Made by a program: the position numbers and the translations under genes. From Alteriqipengyuania_B sp035481675 (lineage in GTDB: Bacteria; Pseudomonadota; Alphaproteobacteria; Sphingomonadales; Sphingomonadaceae): 64,000 nucleotides of DNA. The notes under the pieces are model-generated. The model did no database searches. It saw only the letters and a program-made list of their open reading frames with translations, and was not told the origin of the DNA. The stretch spans positions 930,001 through 994,000 of the forward strand of contig NZ_JAYJJW010000001.1 in NCBI RefSeq assembly GCF_035481675.1. Reading direction: 5' to 3'. Of the stretch, positions 34,900 through 43,385 are shown piece by piece. Each line of letters begins with the position of its first letter. Positions within the stretch are counted from its first letter, which is position 1.

Positions 34900-36249
34900 A
34901 TGACGATTACGCGTATCCTGATCGCCAATCGCGGCGAGATCGCCCTGCGCATCCATCGTGCGGCGCACGAAATGGGCATCGAGACGGTCGCGGTGCATTC
35001 CACCGCCGATGCCGATGCCATGCACGTACGCTTGGCCGACCACGCGGTGTGCATCGGCCCGCCGTCCGCCACCGACAGCTACCTCAACCAGGCCGCCATC
35101 ATCTCCGCGGCCGAGATCAGCGGCTGCGACGCGATCCACCCCGGCTATGGCTTCCTGTCCGAAAACGCGAAGTTCGCCGAGATCGTCGAGGCGCACGACA
35201 TCCGCTGGATCGGCCCCAAGCCCGAACACATCGTCACGATGGGCGACAAGGTCGCGGCCAAGCAGACCGCCGGTGCGCTCGGCCTGCCGCTCGTCCCCGG
35301 CAGCGACGGCGCGGTGAGCGACTATGACGAGGCCCGCAAAATTGCGGCCGATATCGGCTATCCCGTGATCATCAAGGCCGCCAGCGGCGGCGGCGGGCGC
35401 GGCATGAAGGTGTGCGAGAGCGAGGACCAGCTCGAAAGCCTGATGAAACAGGCCGGCAGCGAGGCGAAGGCCGCATTCGGCGACGCCACGGTCTATATCG
35501 AGAAGTATCTCGGCAACCCGCGTCACATCGAATTCCAGGTTTTCGGCGATGGCAAGGGCAACGCCATCCACCTCGGCGAACGCGACTGTTCGCTCCAGCG
35601 CCGCCACCAGAAGGTGCTGGAGGAAGCGCCCTCCCCCGTCCTGTCGGAAGAAGACCGGATGCGGATGGGCGAAACCTGCGCGCAGGCGATGCGCGACATG
35701 GCCTATCGCGGGGCGGGCACGATCGAGTTCCTGTGGGAAAACGGCGAGTTCTACTTCATCGAGATGAACACGCGCCTGCAGGTCGAACACCCGGTGACCG
35801 AAGCGATCACCGGCCTCGACCTCGTGCGCGAGCAGATCCAGATTGCGTCGGGCATGCCGCTGTCGGTCACGCAGGACGAAGTCACGTTCACCGGCCACGC
35901 GATCGAATGCCGGATCAACGCCGAAGACCCGTTCACCTTCGCGCCGAGCCCAGGCAAGGTCACCTACTACCACGCCGCCGGCGGCATGCATGTGCGCGTC
36001 GATAGCGGCCTGTACGCCGGCTATTCGATCCCGCCCTATTACGACAGCATGATCGCCAAGCTGATCGTCTACGGCCGCAGCCGCGAAAAGTGCATCATGC
36101 GCCTCAAGCGCGCGCTGGAGGAAATGGTGATCGAGGGGGTCAAGACCAACGTCCCCCTGCACCGCGAACTCCTGCAGCAGGACGATGTGCTCGCCGGCGA
36201 CTACACGATCAAGTGGCTGGAAGAATGGCTGAAAGAGCGCGAGGCTTGA
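34900..36249 (+). CDS. accC: Acetyl-CoA carboxylase biotin carboxylase subunit
   Basis: ATP-grasp enzyme that carboxylates biotin on AccB. The 449 residues match the family length. Visible are the N-terminal RILIANRGEIALRI, the HPGYGFLSENA block, the Gly-rich ATP loop KAASGGGGRGMK (about 157-168), ERDCSLQRRHQKVLEEAPS and the catalytic EMNTRLQVEHPVTE region (about 288-301). It ends the aroQ-accB-accC run. Confidence 0.98.
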   Translation: MTITRILIANRGEIALRIHRAAHEMGIETVAVHSTADADAMHVRLADHAVCIGPPSATDSYLNQAAIISAAEISGCDAIHPGYGFLSENAKFAEIVEAHDIRWIGPKPEHIVTMGDKVAAKQTAGALGLPLVPGSDGAVSDYDEARKIAADIGYPVIIKAASGGGGRGMKVCESEDQLESLMKQAGSEAKAAFGDATVYIEKYLGNPRHIEFQVFGDGKGNAIHLGERDCSLQRRHQKVLEEAPSPVLSEEDRMRMGETCAQAMRDMAYRGAGTIEFLWENGEFYFIEMNTRLQVEHPVTEAITGLDLVREQIQIASGMPLSVTQDEVTFTGHAIECRINAEDPFTFAPSPGKVTYYHAAGGMHVRVDSGLYAGYSIPPYYDSMIAKLIVYGRSREKCIMRLKRALEEMVIEGVKTNVPLHRELLQQDDVLAGDYTIKWLEEWLKEREA

Positions 36250-36321
36250 CTAGGACCACCGGAAACTGACGCCCGGACGTGGTGGGAGCCCCCAACTAAC
36301 CTAGTAATGGGGCGACTGCCA

Positions 36322-36786
36322 TCACTCCAGCGGGACGCCTGGTTCGTGCTTGCTGGTACGGATCGTCAGGCTGGTCTTCACGCTTGAAACGTTCGGCGCG
36401 GGCGTCAGCTTGCCGGTCAGGAATTCCTGGAAGCTTTGCAAGTCGCGGCTGACGATCTTCAGGATGAAGTCGATCTCGCCGTTGAGCATGTGGCATTCGC
36501 GCACTTCGGGCAGGGTCTGGATGTGATCCTCGAATGCGCGCAGGTCGTCCTCCGCCTGGCTGCGCAGGCTGACCATGGCGAACACCGTGATGGCAAAGCC
36601 CAGCTTCGACGGGTCGAGGTCGGCGTGATAGCCGCGAATAATACCCTGCTCTTCCAGCGCACGCACACGGCGCAGGCATGGCGGCGCGGTCAGGCCGACG
36701 CGCTGGGCCAGCTCCACATTCGTGATTCGCCCCTCGTCCTGCAATTCGGCCAGCAGGCGCTGGTCGATCTGGTCGAGATTGGCCAT
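36322..36786 (-). CDS. Lrp/AsnC family transcription regulator
   Basis: A 154-residue regulator with an N-terminal winged helix (NLDQIDQRLLAELQDEGR, then ELAQRVGLTAPPCLRRVRALE about 27-47) and a C-terminal RAM ligand domain (about 68-140, ending in SVKTSLTIR). The HTH PPCLRRV matches the Lrp subgroup. Ligand probably an amino acid. A perfect 16-bp palindrome lies 24 bases upstream and may be its autoregulatory site. Confidence 0.93.
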   Translation of the reverse strand: MANLDQIDQRLLAELQDEGRITNVELAQRVGLTAPPCLRRVRALEEQGIIRGYHADLDPSKLGFAITVFAMVSLRSQAEDDLRAFEDHIQTLPEVRECHMLNGEIDFILKIVSRDLQSFQEFLTGKLTPAPNVSSVKTSLTIRTSKHEPGVPLE

Positions 36787-36809
36787 TTTCCGTCCCCCTC
36801 AGCGTTGCG

Positions 36810-36825
36810 CGACCCCTAGGGGTCG
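36810..36825. promoter_or_regulatory. 16-bp perfect palindrome before the Lrp-type gene
   Basis: CGACCCCTAGGGGTCG, symmetric with no loop, 24 bases upstream of the regulator start. Candidate operator. Confidence 0.45.
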
Positions 36826-36877
36826 GAAAGCGAAACGGGCCCTCTCCCGCAGCTTCATGCTTCCCGCAGCCCCGCAA

Positions 36878-36905
36878 CTATTACGAAAAATGCGGCGCGC
36901 GACAA
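36878..36905 (-). promoter_or_regulatory. Possible sigma-70 promoter of the Lrp-type gene
   Basis: On the minus strand TTGTCG (36905-36900), 16 bases, TAATAG (36883-36878), 91 bases before the start. The palindrome lies downstream of it, in the leader. Confidence 0.35.
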
Positions 36906-37043
36906 CTTTATAACTATGCCGAGAAATGTCCCGCTTTGCAACGCACGGTGTTTGTCCACACCGGCGGCGCCCCCTCTCCTGCTACCCATACGTAATGCGG
37001 CCTAGTGTTCGCAGCCTTTTTTCGCTTGCCCGACGGAGCCTGA

Positions 37044-38723
37044 ATGCAATTCGACGACCGCCTCGACACCGTATTGCGCAGCCGCGCGACCGGTGACTTG
37101 GCGCGCCGGACGCAATACCGCCAGCTCGTCGATCTCGTCGGCACCCCGCGCGAGGATCGGGAAGGCGCGCAGATGGAAGAGGCCTATGCCCGGCTGGCCG
37201 AGCTGGAAGCTGACATTCCCGCTGCCACGCGGGCGGGCCTGCTGCGCGATCCCGCGCTCCGCATCGCCTCGCCCCGCCTCGCCGCTCGCCTCGCGGAACA
37301 GGAGCCTGCCGTCGCCGCTGCCGCGATGGCCCGCGCGACCTTGCGCGAAGGCGACTGGCTGGAGCTGATCCCGCAGCTACCCATCGCCGCGCGCGGATAT
37401 CTCCGCCACCGCGACGACCTGCCCGGCACGGCGGAAGCGCTGCTGCGCCGCCTCGGCGTGCTCGACCTCGTGCTCCCCCAGCCGGACATCGTCCCGCTGC
37501 CCGGTGACGACGCACAGGACGAACCGCTCGAACTCGTGGACATCGCGCCCGCGGCGCAAGACGATGCAAACGAGCCGGTCGAGACAGAGGAGCCTGTCGT
37601 CGAGAGCGAGATCGGCGCGCTGGTGCAACGCATCGAAGCCTTCCAGAAGGCGCGTCGCCGGCCAGTGAGCGAAGCGGCGCCGCGCCTGCCGCTGAACGAC
37701 GCTGCCCACGGCGATGACGCGCCGGATGCGATCGATTTCGAATGCGACCCGGCGGGCACGATCGTCTGGGCGGAGGCGGACCATGCGCCGATGCTGGTCG
37801 GCACCCGGCTGGGCGGCCCGGTGATCGACGGGACGATGACGCGGCGCATGCCGCTGGCAGGCATTCCCGTCACCCTCGACGGGGCCGCCGCCATCAAGGG
37901 CGATTGGCGCATCGATGCCGCACCGTATTTCCACAAAACGACCGGCGGCTTCGCGGGTTACTACGGCCGCCTGCGCCGCGAGCCTGCCGAGGACGATGAC
38001 CGCCCGGCGAACACTGCCGCCGACCGCATTCGCCAGCTGCTCCACGAATTGCGCACGCCGGTAAACGCCATCCAGGGCTTTGCCGAAGTGATCCAGCAGC
38101 AGGTCTTCGGACCTAGTCCCAACGAATACCGCGCGCTCGCCGCGAACATCGCCGGCGACGCGGCGCGCATCCTCGCCGGGTTCGAGGAGCTCGACCGGCT
38201 CGCCCGGCTGGAGACAGGCGCGCTCGAACTGGGCGACGACGAAAGCGACCTGGCTGCGATATTCGCCCGCACGGCCCAGCAGGTCGCGCCCTCGCTTGCC
38301 ACCCGCAGCGCGCGCCTGTCTTACGAGGGCGACGCGCAAGGCGCACCGGTGGCCTATGGCCGCGACGACGCCGAACGGCTCGCCTGGCGCCTCGTCGCGA
38401 CGCTCGGTGCAGCGATGGCGCCGGGTGAAGCCGCCACGATGCAGCGCGTGGAAGACCCCAAGCGGTTCGTCCTCGCCTGCGACCTGCCCGCCACGCTCGA
38501 CGACCGCGATGATGTCTTCGCCAGCGGGGCAGGCGGCACTTCGGGCGCACTTTCCGCCGGCCTCTTCGGCACGGGTTTCGCCTTGCGCCTCGCCCGCGCG
38601 GAGGCGCGCGCAATCGGCGGCGATCTTGCCCGGATCGACGAGACGCTGGTGCTCAGCGTGCCGCTCTTGACCGCAGCGGGTGCGGGGCATAGCGAAAAGG
38701 CGGAGCAGGCCGAGCGCGCCTGA
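37044..38723 (+). CDS. Sensor histidine kinase with degenerate ATPase domain
   Basis: A 559-residue soluble protein. The N-terminal 140 residues are helical and Ala/Arg-rich, an acidic linker follows, a PAS-like segment lies at about 228-312 (FECDPAGTIVWAEADHAPML, FHKTTGGFAGYYGRLRR) and the dimerisation H-box has an intact His334 (LLHELRTPVNAIQGF). The ATPase part lacks a normal N-box (ERLAWRLVATLGAAMAP instead of NLLxNA) and has no DxGxG; only a G2-like FGTGFALRLAR remains. ATP binding is therefore doubtful. No response regulator lies beside it. Confidence 0.75.
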   Translation: MQFDDRLDTVLRSRATGDLARRTQYRQLVDLVGTPREDREGAQMEEAYARLAELEADIPAATRAGLLRDPALRIASPRLAARLAEQEPAVAAAAMARATLREGDWLELIPQLPIAARGYLRHRDDLPGTAEALLRRLGVLDLVLPQPDIVPLPGDDAQDEPLELVDIAPAAQDDANEPVETEEPVVESEIGALVQRIEAFQKARRRPVSEAAPRLPLNDAAHGDDAPDAIDFECDPAGTIVWAEADHAPMLVGTRLGGPVIDGTMTRRMPLAGIPVTLDGAAAIKGDWRIDAAPYFHKTTGGFAGYYGRLRREPAEDDDRPANTAADRIRQLLHELRTPVNAIQGFAEVIQQQVFGPSPNEYRALAANIAGDAARILAGFEELDRLARLETGALELGDDESDLAAIFARTAQQVAPSLATRSARLSYEGDAQGAPVAYGRDDAERLAWRLVATLGAAMAPGEAATMQRVEDPKRFVLACDLPATLDDRDDVFASGAGGTSGALSAGLFGTGFALRLARAEARAIGGDLARIDETLVLSVPLLTAAGAGHSEKAEQAERA

Positions 38724-38763
38724 TCCGCCGGTGACAGGGGGTTGCCGGCGCTTCGGGGGAACC

Positions 38764-39768
38764 ATGCAGCCGCTTGTCGATCCACCACCGCCGGGATCAG
38801 AGGCGCGTTTCGCCGACGGGTTCGGACCGCGGTTCATCCTGACCGTCGATACCGAAGAAGAATTCGACTGGTCGCAGCCGTTGCGCAGCGAAGGCCACTC
38901 GCTGCGCCATGTCCCCCGCCTCGCCCGGTTCCAGCAATTCTGCGAAGGCGAGAGCGTTCGGCCGATCTATCTCGTCGATCATCCAATCGCGACCTCGGAT
39001 GAAGCGACCGCAATCCTGCGCGATGCGGTCCGCGCAGGCCGCGCGGATATTGGCGTGCAGCTTCACCCCTGGGTGAGCCCTCCCTTCGAAGAGGAAGTAA
39101 ACCAATACAACAGCTTTGCAGGCAACCTTCCGAAGGAGCTGGAGCATGAGAAACTGTCGCGCCTGCGCGATGCCATCGCGGAAGCTTACGGCACCGATCC
39201 GCTGATCTATCGCGCCGGCCGGTATGGTGTCGGTCCGAATACCGCCGGCCTGCTGGTCAAGGAAGGCATCGCGATCGATACGTCGGTGCGGCCGCTGTTC
39301 GGCTATTCCGGGGGCGGCGGTCCGATCTATCACGACCACCCGCTGGTGCCCTATTGGGCGGACGATGCGCAGCAATTGCTCGAACTGCCGCTGACGACGG
39401 TGTTTTCCGGCATGCTCCGCAGACAGGGTCGGGCGATTTATCCGCGCCTGTGGCGGCGGCCAGAGCTGCGGGGCATCCTCGCAAGGCTGGGGCTGCTGGA
39501 ACGGCTGCCGCTGACGCCGGAGGGCGTGCCCCTGGCCGACGCACTCTGCGCGATCGATATCGCGCTGGACGACGGGTTGCCCCTGCTCAATTTCTCGTTC
39601 CACAGCCCCAGCCTAGAACCCGGCCACACCCCGTATGTGCGGACCGAGCGGGACCTTGATTCCCTCTACGACTGGTGGCGCGGCGTGCTCGCCCACTTGC
39701 GCACGCGCGAGGTGCGTGACGCCTCGGTCAGACAGATCATGGAGGCGGTCATCCGCCAGCCGGCATAG
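38764..39768 (+). CDS. Polysaccharide deacetylase family protein (WalW-like)
   Basis: A 334-residue cytosolic protein. The NodB-type fold is indicated by FILTVDTEEEFDW (about 23-35, metal-binding Asp), LVDHPIAT, VQLHPWVSP (His) and RAGRYG. WalW proteins are encoded in glycan clusters of xanthomonads and sphingomonads; substrate unknown. The gene follows the degenerate kinase gene by 40 bases and may share its transcript. Start at 38764 avoids an improbable leader. Confidence 0.82.
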   Translation: MQPLVDPPPPGSEARFADGFGPRFILTVDTEEEFDWSQPLRSEGHSLRHVPRLARFQQFCEGESVRPIYLVDHPIATSDEATAILRDAVRAGRADIGVQLHPWVSPPFEEEVNQYNSFAGNLPKELEHEKLSRLRDAIAEAYGTDPLIYRAGRYGVGPNTAGLLVKEGIAIDTSVRPLFGYSGGGGPIYHDHPLVPYWADDAQQLLELPLTTVFSGMLRRQGRAIYPRLWRRPELRGILARLGLLERLPLTPEGVPLADALCAIDIALDDGLPLLNFSFHSPSLEPGHTPYVRTERDLDSLYDWWRGVLAHLRTREVRDASVRQIMEAVIRQPA

Positions 39769-39829
39769 CGAAGGGCGCTTGCGCATCGCGCGGCCTGCGA
39801 TTAGGCGGGCCACCGCATTGCTGCGCATC

Positions 39830-39906
39830 GGGCCTGTAGCTCAGTTGGTTAGAGCTGGCCGCTCATAACGGCTAGGTCGCGGGTTCGAGTCCTGCCGGGC
39901 CCACCA
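39830..39906 (+). tRNA. tRNA-Ile2 (CAT, lysidine-modified)
   Basis: A 77-base cloverleaf with anticodon CAT at 39864-39866. The acceptor stem GGGCCTG/CGGGCCC contains C4-G69 and C5-G68, the pairs that TilS needs, so it is read as the AUA-decoding tRNA-Ile2 and not methionine tRNA. CCA is encoded. Confidence 0.85.
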
Positions 39907-39958
39907 CAGCTGCCTCGGCAGCCGATGCAGCGATGCTTGCCCACGTGGCACGAACGGT

Positions 39959-40035
39959 CGGGGAGTGGCGCAGCCTGGTAGCGCACCTGTTTTGGGTACA
40001 GGGGGTCGCAGGTTCAAATCCTGTCTCCCCGACCA
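39959..40035 (+). tRNA. tRNA-Pro (TGG)
   Basis: A 77-base cloverleaf with acceptor CGGGGAG/CTCCCCG, anticodon TGG at 39993-39995 and an encoded CCA, 52 bases after tRNA-Ile2; the two are probably one transcript. Confidence 0.95.
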
Positions 40036-40056
40036 ATTTTCGTGACATAAAGCGGC

Positions 40057-41265
40057 TCAGGCAGCCGCAGGTCGTGCCAGCGCCACCGGCTGGCCCTGCT
40101 GCTCGACTTCGGCCGTATCGCCATCGGCGCGCACGCAATCGCGGCCCTCGCCCTTCGCGCGATAAAGTGCCGCGTCGGCGCGGGCGAAGAACTTGCCGTA
40201 GCCTTCGCCGATTTTCCACGTCGCCACACCGAAGCTGGCAGTCAGCCTGGTGTCCGCCCCCAGCTGGGCGATTTCCTGTGCGGTGAACTTGCGGCGGATC
40301 CGGTCGGCGAGACCGATCGACGGGTCCAGCGTGCAATTCCATACGAGGATGCAGAATTCCTCCCCGCCGATCCGCCCGGCAAGGTCGCCTTCGCGAACCG
40401 TTCCGCCGATCAGCCTGCCGAATGCGGCAATCGCCTCGTCCCCCGCCTGGTGGCCCCAGATGTCGTTCACGCGCTTGAAGAGATCGATGTCGGCCACGAC
40501 CATGCTGACCGGGACCCCGGCATCCTTCGCCCGTTCCAGCATCGCGATGGCGCGCTGTTCGAAAGGCTGGCGCAGGAACAGGCCGCTGAGCACATCGCGC
40601 TCCGCCTTGGCGCGGTCGGACGATAGCTGGTCGTAAAAGAAGCTGCCGAGCAGGCTGAGAGCCGTCGCCAGCGAGAAGAATGCCAGCGTGACGACGAGGA
40701 TCGCGTAGTACGGGCTGTCGCGGTAATCGTCTGCCGTGACGATGCCTGCTAGCACGAAGGACATGGTCGGCCGGATAAAGAACTGCGCGGATGTCGCCGC
40801 GAATATCCAGGTCAGAACCTTGCGCATCGGGTCCTTCGCCGCACCGCCTCCCAGTGCCATCGCGCCCACCGCATAAACGAGCCCGTAGAACATGTTCGCC
40901 ACGTAAAGCCGCGCATTCATATCGGCTTGCGTGGCAGTTGCCATCAGCAGCAGCGCCATGGAAATGACAGCCGCAAATGCCATCGCCTTAAGCGGGAAAG
41001 ACCGCTTGCTGCGGCGGCAGAAGCCCGCAATCATCGCCATGCAACCGATGGAATAGCACCCGTGCATCATCAGGGTGGCAGCGACGCTGGTTGGATCGGT
41101 AAAAAGGTGGAAGGTGAGAAACCCGCACGCCAGCATCGTGTAGGAAAAGGCATAGGTCAGCAGGTGCGCGCCCTGCCGTGTTCGTATCCACAGAATTAGG
41201 AATACGGATGCGAAGAGTACCGCTATCAGCGGTAACACCAGCCCCACAATCTCTTCACGTGCCAC
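40057..41265 (-). CDS. Diguanylate cyclase with membrane sensor domain
   Basis: A 402-residue protein. The N-terminal half has about seven membrane helices (first at 5-27, last at about 188-210) and the C-terminal half is a GGDEF domain with an active GGEEF motif (RIGGEEFCILVW) and the upstream ADIDLFKRVNDIWGHQAGD block, so it should make c-di-GMP. No EAL domain. The inhibitory RxxD site five residues before the motif is not present (REGDLAGRIGGEEF has no Arg at the right spacing with Asp). It is convergent with tRNA-Pro. Confidence 0.9.
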   Translation of the reverse strand: MAREEIVGLVLPLIAVLFASVFLILWIRTRQGAHLLTYAFSYTMLACGFLTFHLFTDPTSVAATLMMHGCYSIGCMAMIAGFCRRSKRSFPLKAMAFAAVISMALLLMATATQADMNARLYVANMFYGLVYAVGAMALGGGAAKDPMRKVLTWIFAATSAQFFIRPTMSFVLAGIVTADDYRDSPYYAILVVTLAFFSLATALSLLGSFFYDQLSSDRAKAERDVLSGLFLRQPFEQRAIAMLERAKDAGVPVSMVVADIDLFKRVNDIWGHQAGDEAIAAFGRLIGGTVREGDLAGRIGGEEFCILVWNCTLDPSIGLADRIRRKFTAQEIAQLGADTRLTASFGVATWKIGEGYGKFFARADAALYRAKGEGRDCVRADGDTAEVEQQGQPVALARPAAA

Positions 41266-41307
41266 CCAAACGACCCCCTTGCTGGGAGTGGGGATAGGGA
41301 AAATTGG

Positions 41308-42894
41308 TTAAGTCGTCGTAAGTAGATTGGATATTGGGCGACTTTTCCGGTCGTCCAACCGTGAATAGTCCGTTCGCGCGATCCGCTGCAGGATGGCATC
41401 ACGGAGGATACGGGCTTCTCCGACCGGCACGCCGTGGATGTGCATGCGCCCGCCCGGCAGGCCGAAATGCACCTCGCAATAGCCGCGAAACCGCGCCAGC
41501 GGCCCTTGCTTAATCTCAACCGATTGCAGGCGGACCTGCGGCGCAACGGTATAATGCGGCGATAGGAACCCCGTGCGGATGGACAGCTGGCCTTCATGCG
41601 TGACGTGGCGGTATCGCAGCGAAGCGAGACCGTTGGCGATGGCTGCAATCGCGGTCACGCCGAAAAGGATAAGCGCGCCGACCAGCGGTCGGTCGAAAAT
41701 CCACCAGCCGCCAGCGACAATCGCAGCGAAAGCCGACACGACCAGCGTTCTGTCGAGCCAGTAACTCGGACTCGGCTGGAGCCATTCGAGGCCTTCCATC
41801 GACAGGTCGATACCGGCTTCTGCCGCGATGGGGTCGATCTCCTCGCGCTTCGCAAAGGGCGCGACGACGTGGTTTGCCGCGCCGCTATCCTGCGCCAGGC
41901 TGACGAACTTGAGCGAATGCCAGCCGAATATTCGCCGGACGAGCCCGGTGCCGAGGCTCGCCGCCTGGACGCGGTGGGCGGGCATCAGGACGTCGGTGCG
42001 GGTGATAAGGCCGCGTCGGCGCCTAAAGCCCTTCGCCGTGCGGGTCAGGCAAAAGTCCCACTCCCGCGCCGCCGTCCGTGCCAGGCCCGTCGCGAAGCCG
42101 ACGAAGATCAGGGATACGAGGCCGGCGACGGCCCCCAGGACCTGTCCCATGCGACCCAAGCTGGATATCCGGTCCGATCCCTGCCCGGCGATGTCGCGCC
42201 AAAGGTCGAGATCCCAGATGTCGAAATCGACGAAGAATTCCAGTTGCTGGGCCAGACCGGCGAGCACCGCGAAGACCACCAGCGAAAATTCGAACAGGCC
42301 GAAGGTGAAAATGCGCTTCGGTCCCATGGCGAAAAGGAGTTTCCCCACTTCCACCCGGGCAGGTGCCTCTTCAGCGACCTCTTCCGCGCCGCCGGCTGTC
42401 GCCTCTTCTTCCTCCTGCCTGCGGCGGACCAGTTCGCGAAGGCGCGCGCCCTCTCCTTCGGAAACATAGGCGAGATGCAATTCGTCCTTCCCGCCGGCTC
42501 CGGTTTCGAAGCGCACTTCGACGAGGCCGAAAAGGCGCGGGATCAGCTTCTGTTCGAGACTGACGTCCTGAATGCGCTCGTAAGGCACGGATCGCTTGGC
42601 GAGGCTGACGATCCCGCTTTCCACCCGGATGTCGGTTTCGCCGATGAAGTACTTGAGCCGGCTCCAGCGCAGCCATGTAGAGCCGACTGCGACGACCAGC
42701 ACGGTCGCCGCGATCGCGGCGGTGACACCCACTGTCATGCCGAAATTCTGCGTGCCGATCACCACCGCGACTATCGGCAAAACCATCTGGCGCATCATGT
42801 CGACTGCACTCACGGCCATGCCCAGGGGAGACGTCCGGTGACCCTCACCGCCCGACGGCGCAGCGGCTGTGCCTGTCTGCGGCTCCTGGCTCAC
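41308..42894 (-). CDS. PH-domain membrane protein, YdbT type
   Basis: A 528-residue membrane protein with three bacterial PH-like (bPH_2) units: about 68-135, 275-340 and 425-490, each after a pair of membrane helices. Conserved patterns are RVESGIVSLAKRSVPYERIQDVSLEQ, FRRRRGLITRTDVLMPAHRVQ and IRTGFLSPHYTVAPQVRLQS. An acidic/Ala-rich loop (about 140-165) precedes the third helix. YdbS/YdbT pairs are of unclear function, with some data linking them to antimicrobial resistance in Bacillus. GTG start overlaps the stop of the YdbS gene (GTGA). Confidence 0.85.
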   Translation of the reverse strand: MSQEPQTGTAAAPSGGEGHRTSPLGMAVSAVDMMRQMVLPIVAVVIGTQNFGMTVGVTAAIAATVLVVAVGSTWLRWSRLKYFIGETDIRVESGIVSLAKRSVPYERIQDVSLEQKLIPRLFGLVEVRFETGAGGKDELHLAYVSEGEGARLRELVRRRQEEEEATAGGAEEVAEEAPARVEVGKLLFAMGPKRIFTFGLFEFSLVVFAVLAGLAQQLEFFVDFDIWDLDLWRDIAGQGSDRISSLGRMGQVLGAVAGLVSLIFVGFATGLARTAAREWDFCLTRTAKGFRRRRGLITRTDVLMPAHRVQAASLGTGLVRRIFGWHSLKFVSLAQDSGAANHVVAPFAKREEIDPIAAEAGIDLSMEGLEWLQPSPSYWLDRTLVVSAFAAIVAGGWWIFDRPLVGALILFGVTAIAAIANGLASLRYRHVTHEGQLSIRTGFLSPHYTVAPQVRLQSVEIKQGPLARFRGYCEVHFGLPGGRMHIHGVPVGEARILRDAILQRIARTDYSRLDDRKSRPISNLLTTT

Positions 42895-43385
42895 AGCGTC
42901 TCGCGCTTGATATGCGCGCGAATTTCCTCGCGCAGGCTTTCCGCTGTTTCGCGCTTCAGCCCTTCCAGCACCACCGACGCGTTGTGCGATCCCGCCGTGT
43001 GCACGACCAGCTGCGACAAATCGTACACGCGCTCCAGCGGGCTTTGGGTCACGTCGATATGCTGCACGCGGCCATAGGGAACCACCGTGTCGCTGCGGAA
43101 CAGGAAGCCCTTCACCACCCGCAGGCGGTTGTCGTCATGGGCATAACCCTTGTGGGTCCAGCGTCGCTGCGGGACGCGCCAGACGAAAATCGCAGCGAAA
43201 ACAAGCCACGGGACCAGGAAGACACCGGTCGGCAATTCGTCCGCCGCGAATTCGCCGATGATGCCCGGCACCAGCAGCACCAGCGAGACGATGACGGCGC
43301 GGATTCGCAGGACTTTCTTGTGGTCCGGGTGGACCGGCGTCAGCGCCTGCTCGCCAACGAGCGCCTCCGGGCCCTCATCGCTCAT
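42891..43385 (-). CDS. PH-domain membrane protein, YdbS type
   Basis: A 164-residue protein with two membrane helices (about 32-50 and 55-70) and one bPH_2 unit (about 75-150, VVKGFLFRSDTVVPYGRVQHIDVTQSPLER). It is the usual short partner of YdbT. Its ATG overlaps the stop of the M28 peptidase gene, and its own stop overlaps the YdbT start, so three genes are coupled. Confidence 0.87.
   Translation of the reverse strand: MSDEGPEALVGEQALTPVHPDHKKVLRIRAVIVSLVLLVPGIIGEFAADELPTGVFLVPWLVFAAIFVWRVPQRRWTHKGYAHDDNRLRVVKGFLFRSDTVVPYGRVQHIDVTQSPLERVYDLSQLVVHTAGSHNASVVLEGLKRETAESLREEIRAHIKRETL

Noticed and set aside
39830..39906. Elongator methionine tRNA for the CAT anticodon
   Set aside because: C4-G69 and C5-G68 are the TilS pairs and the acceptor matches tRNA-Ile2 of the class.
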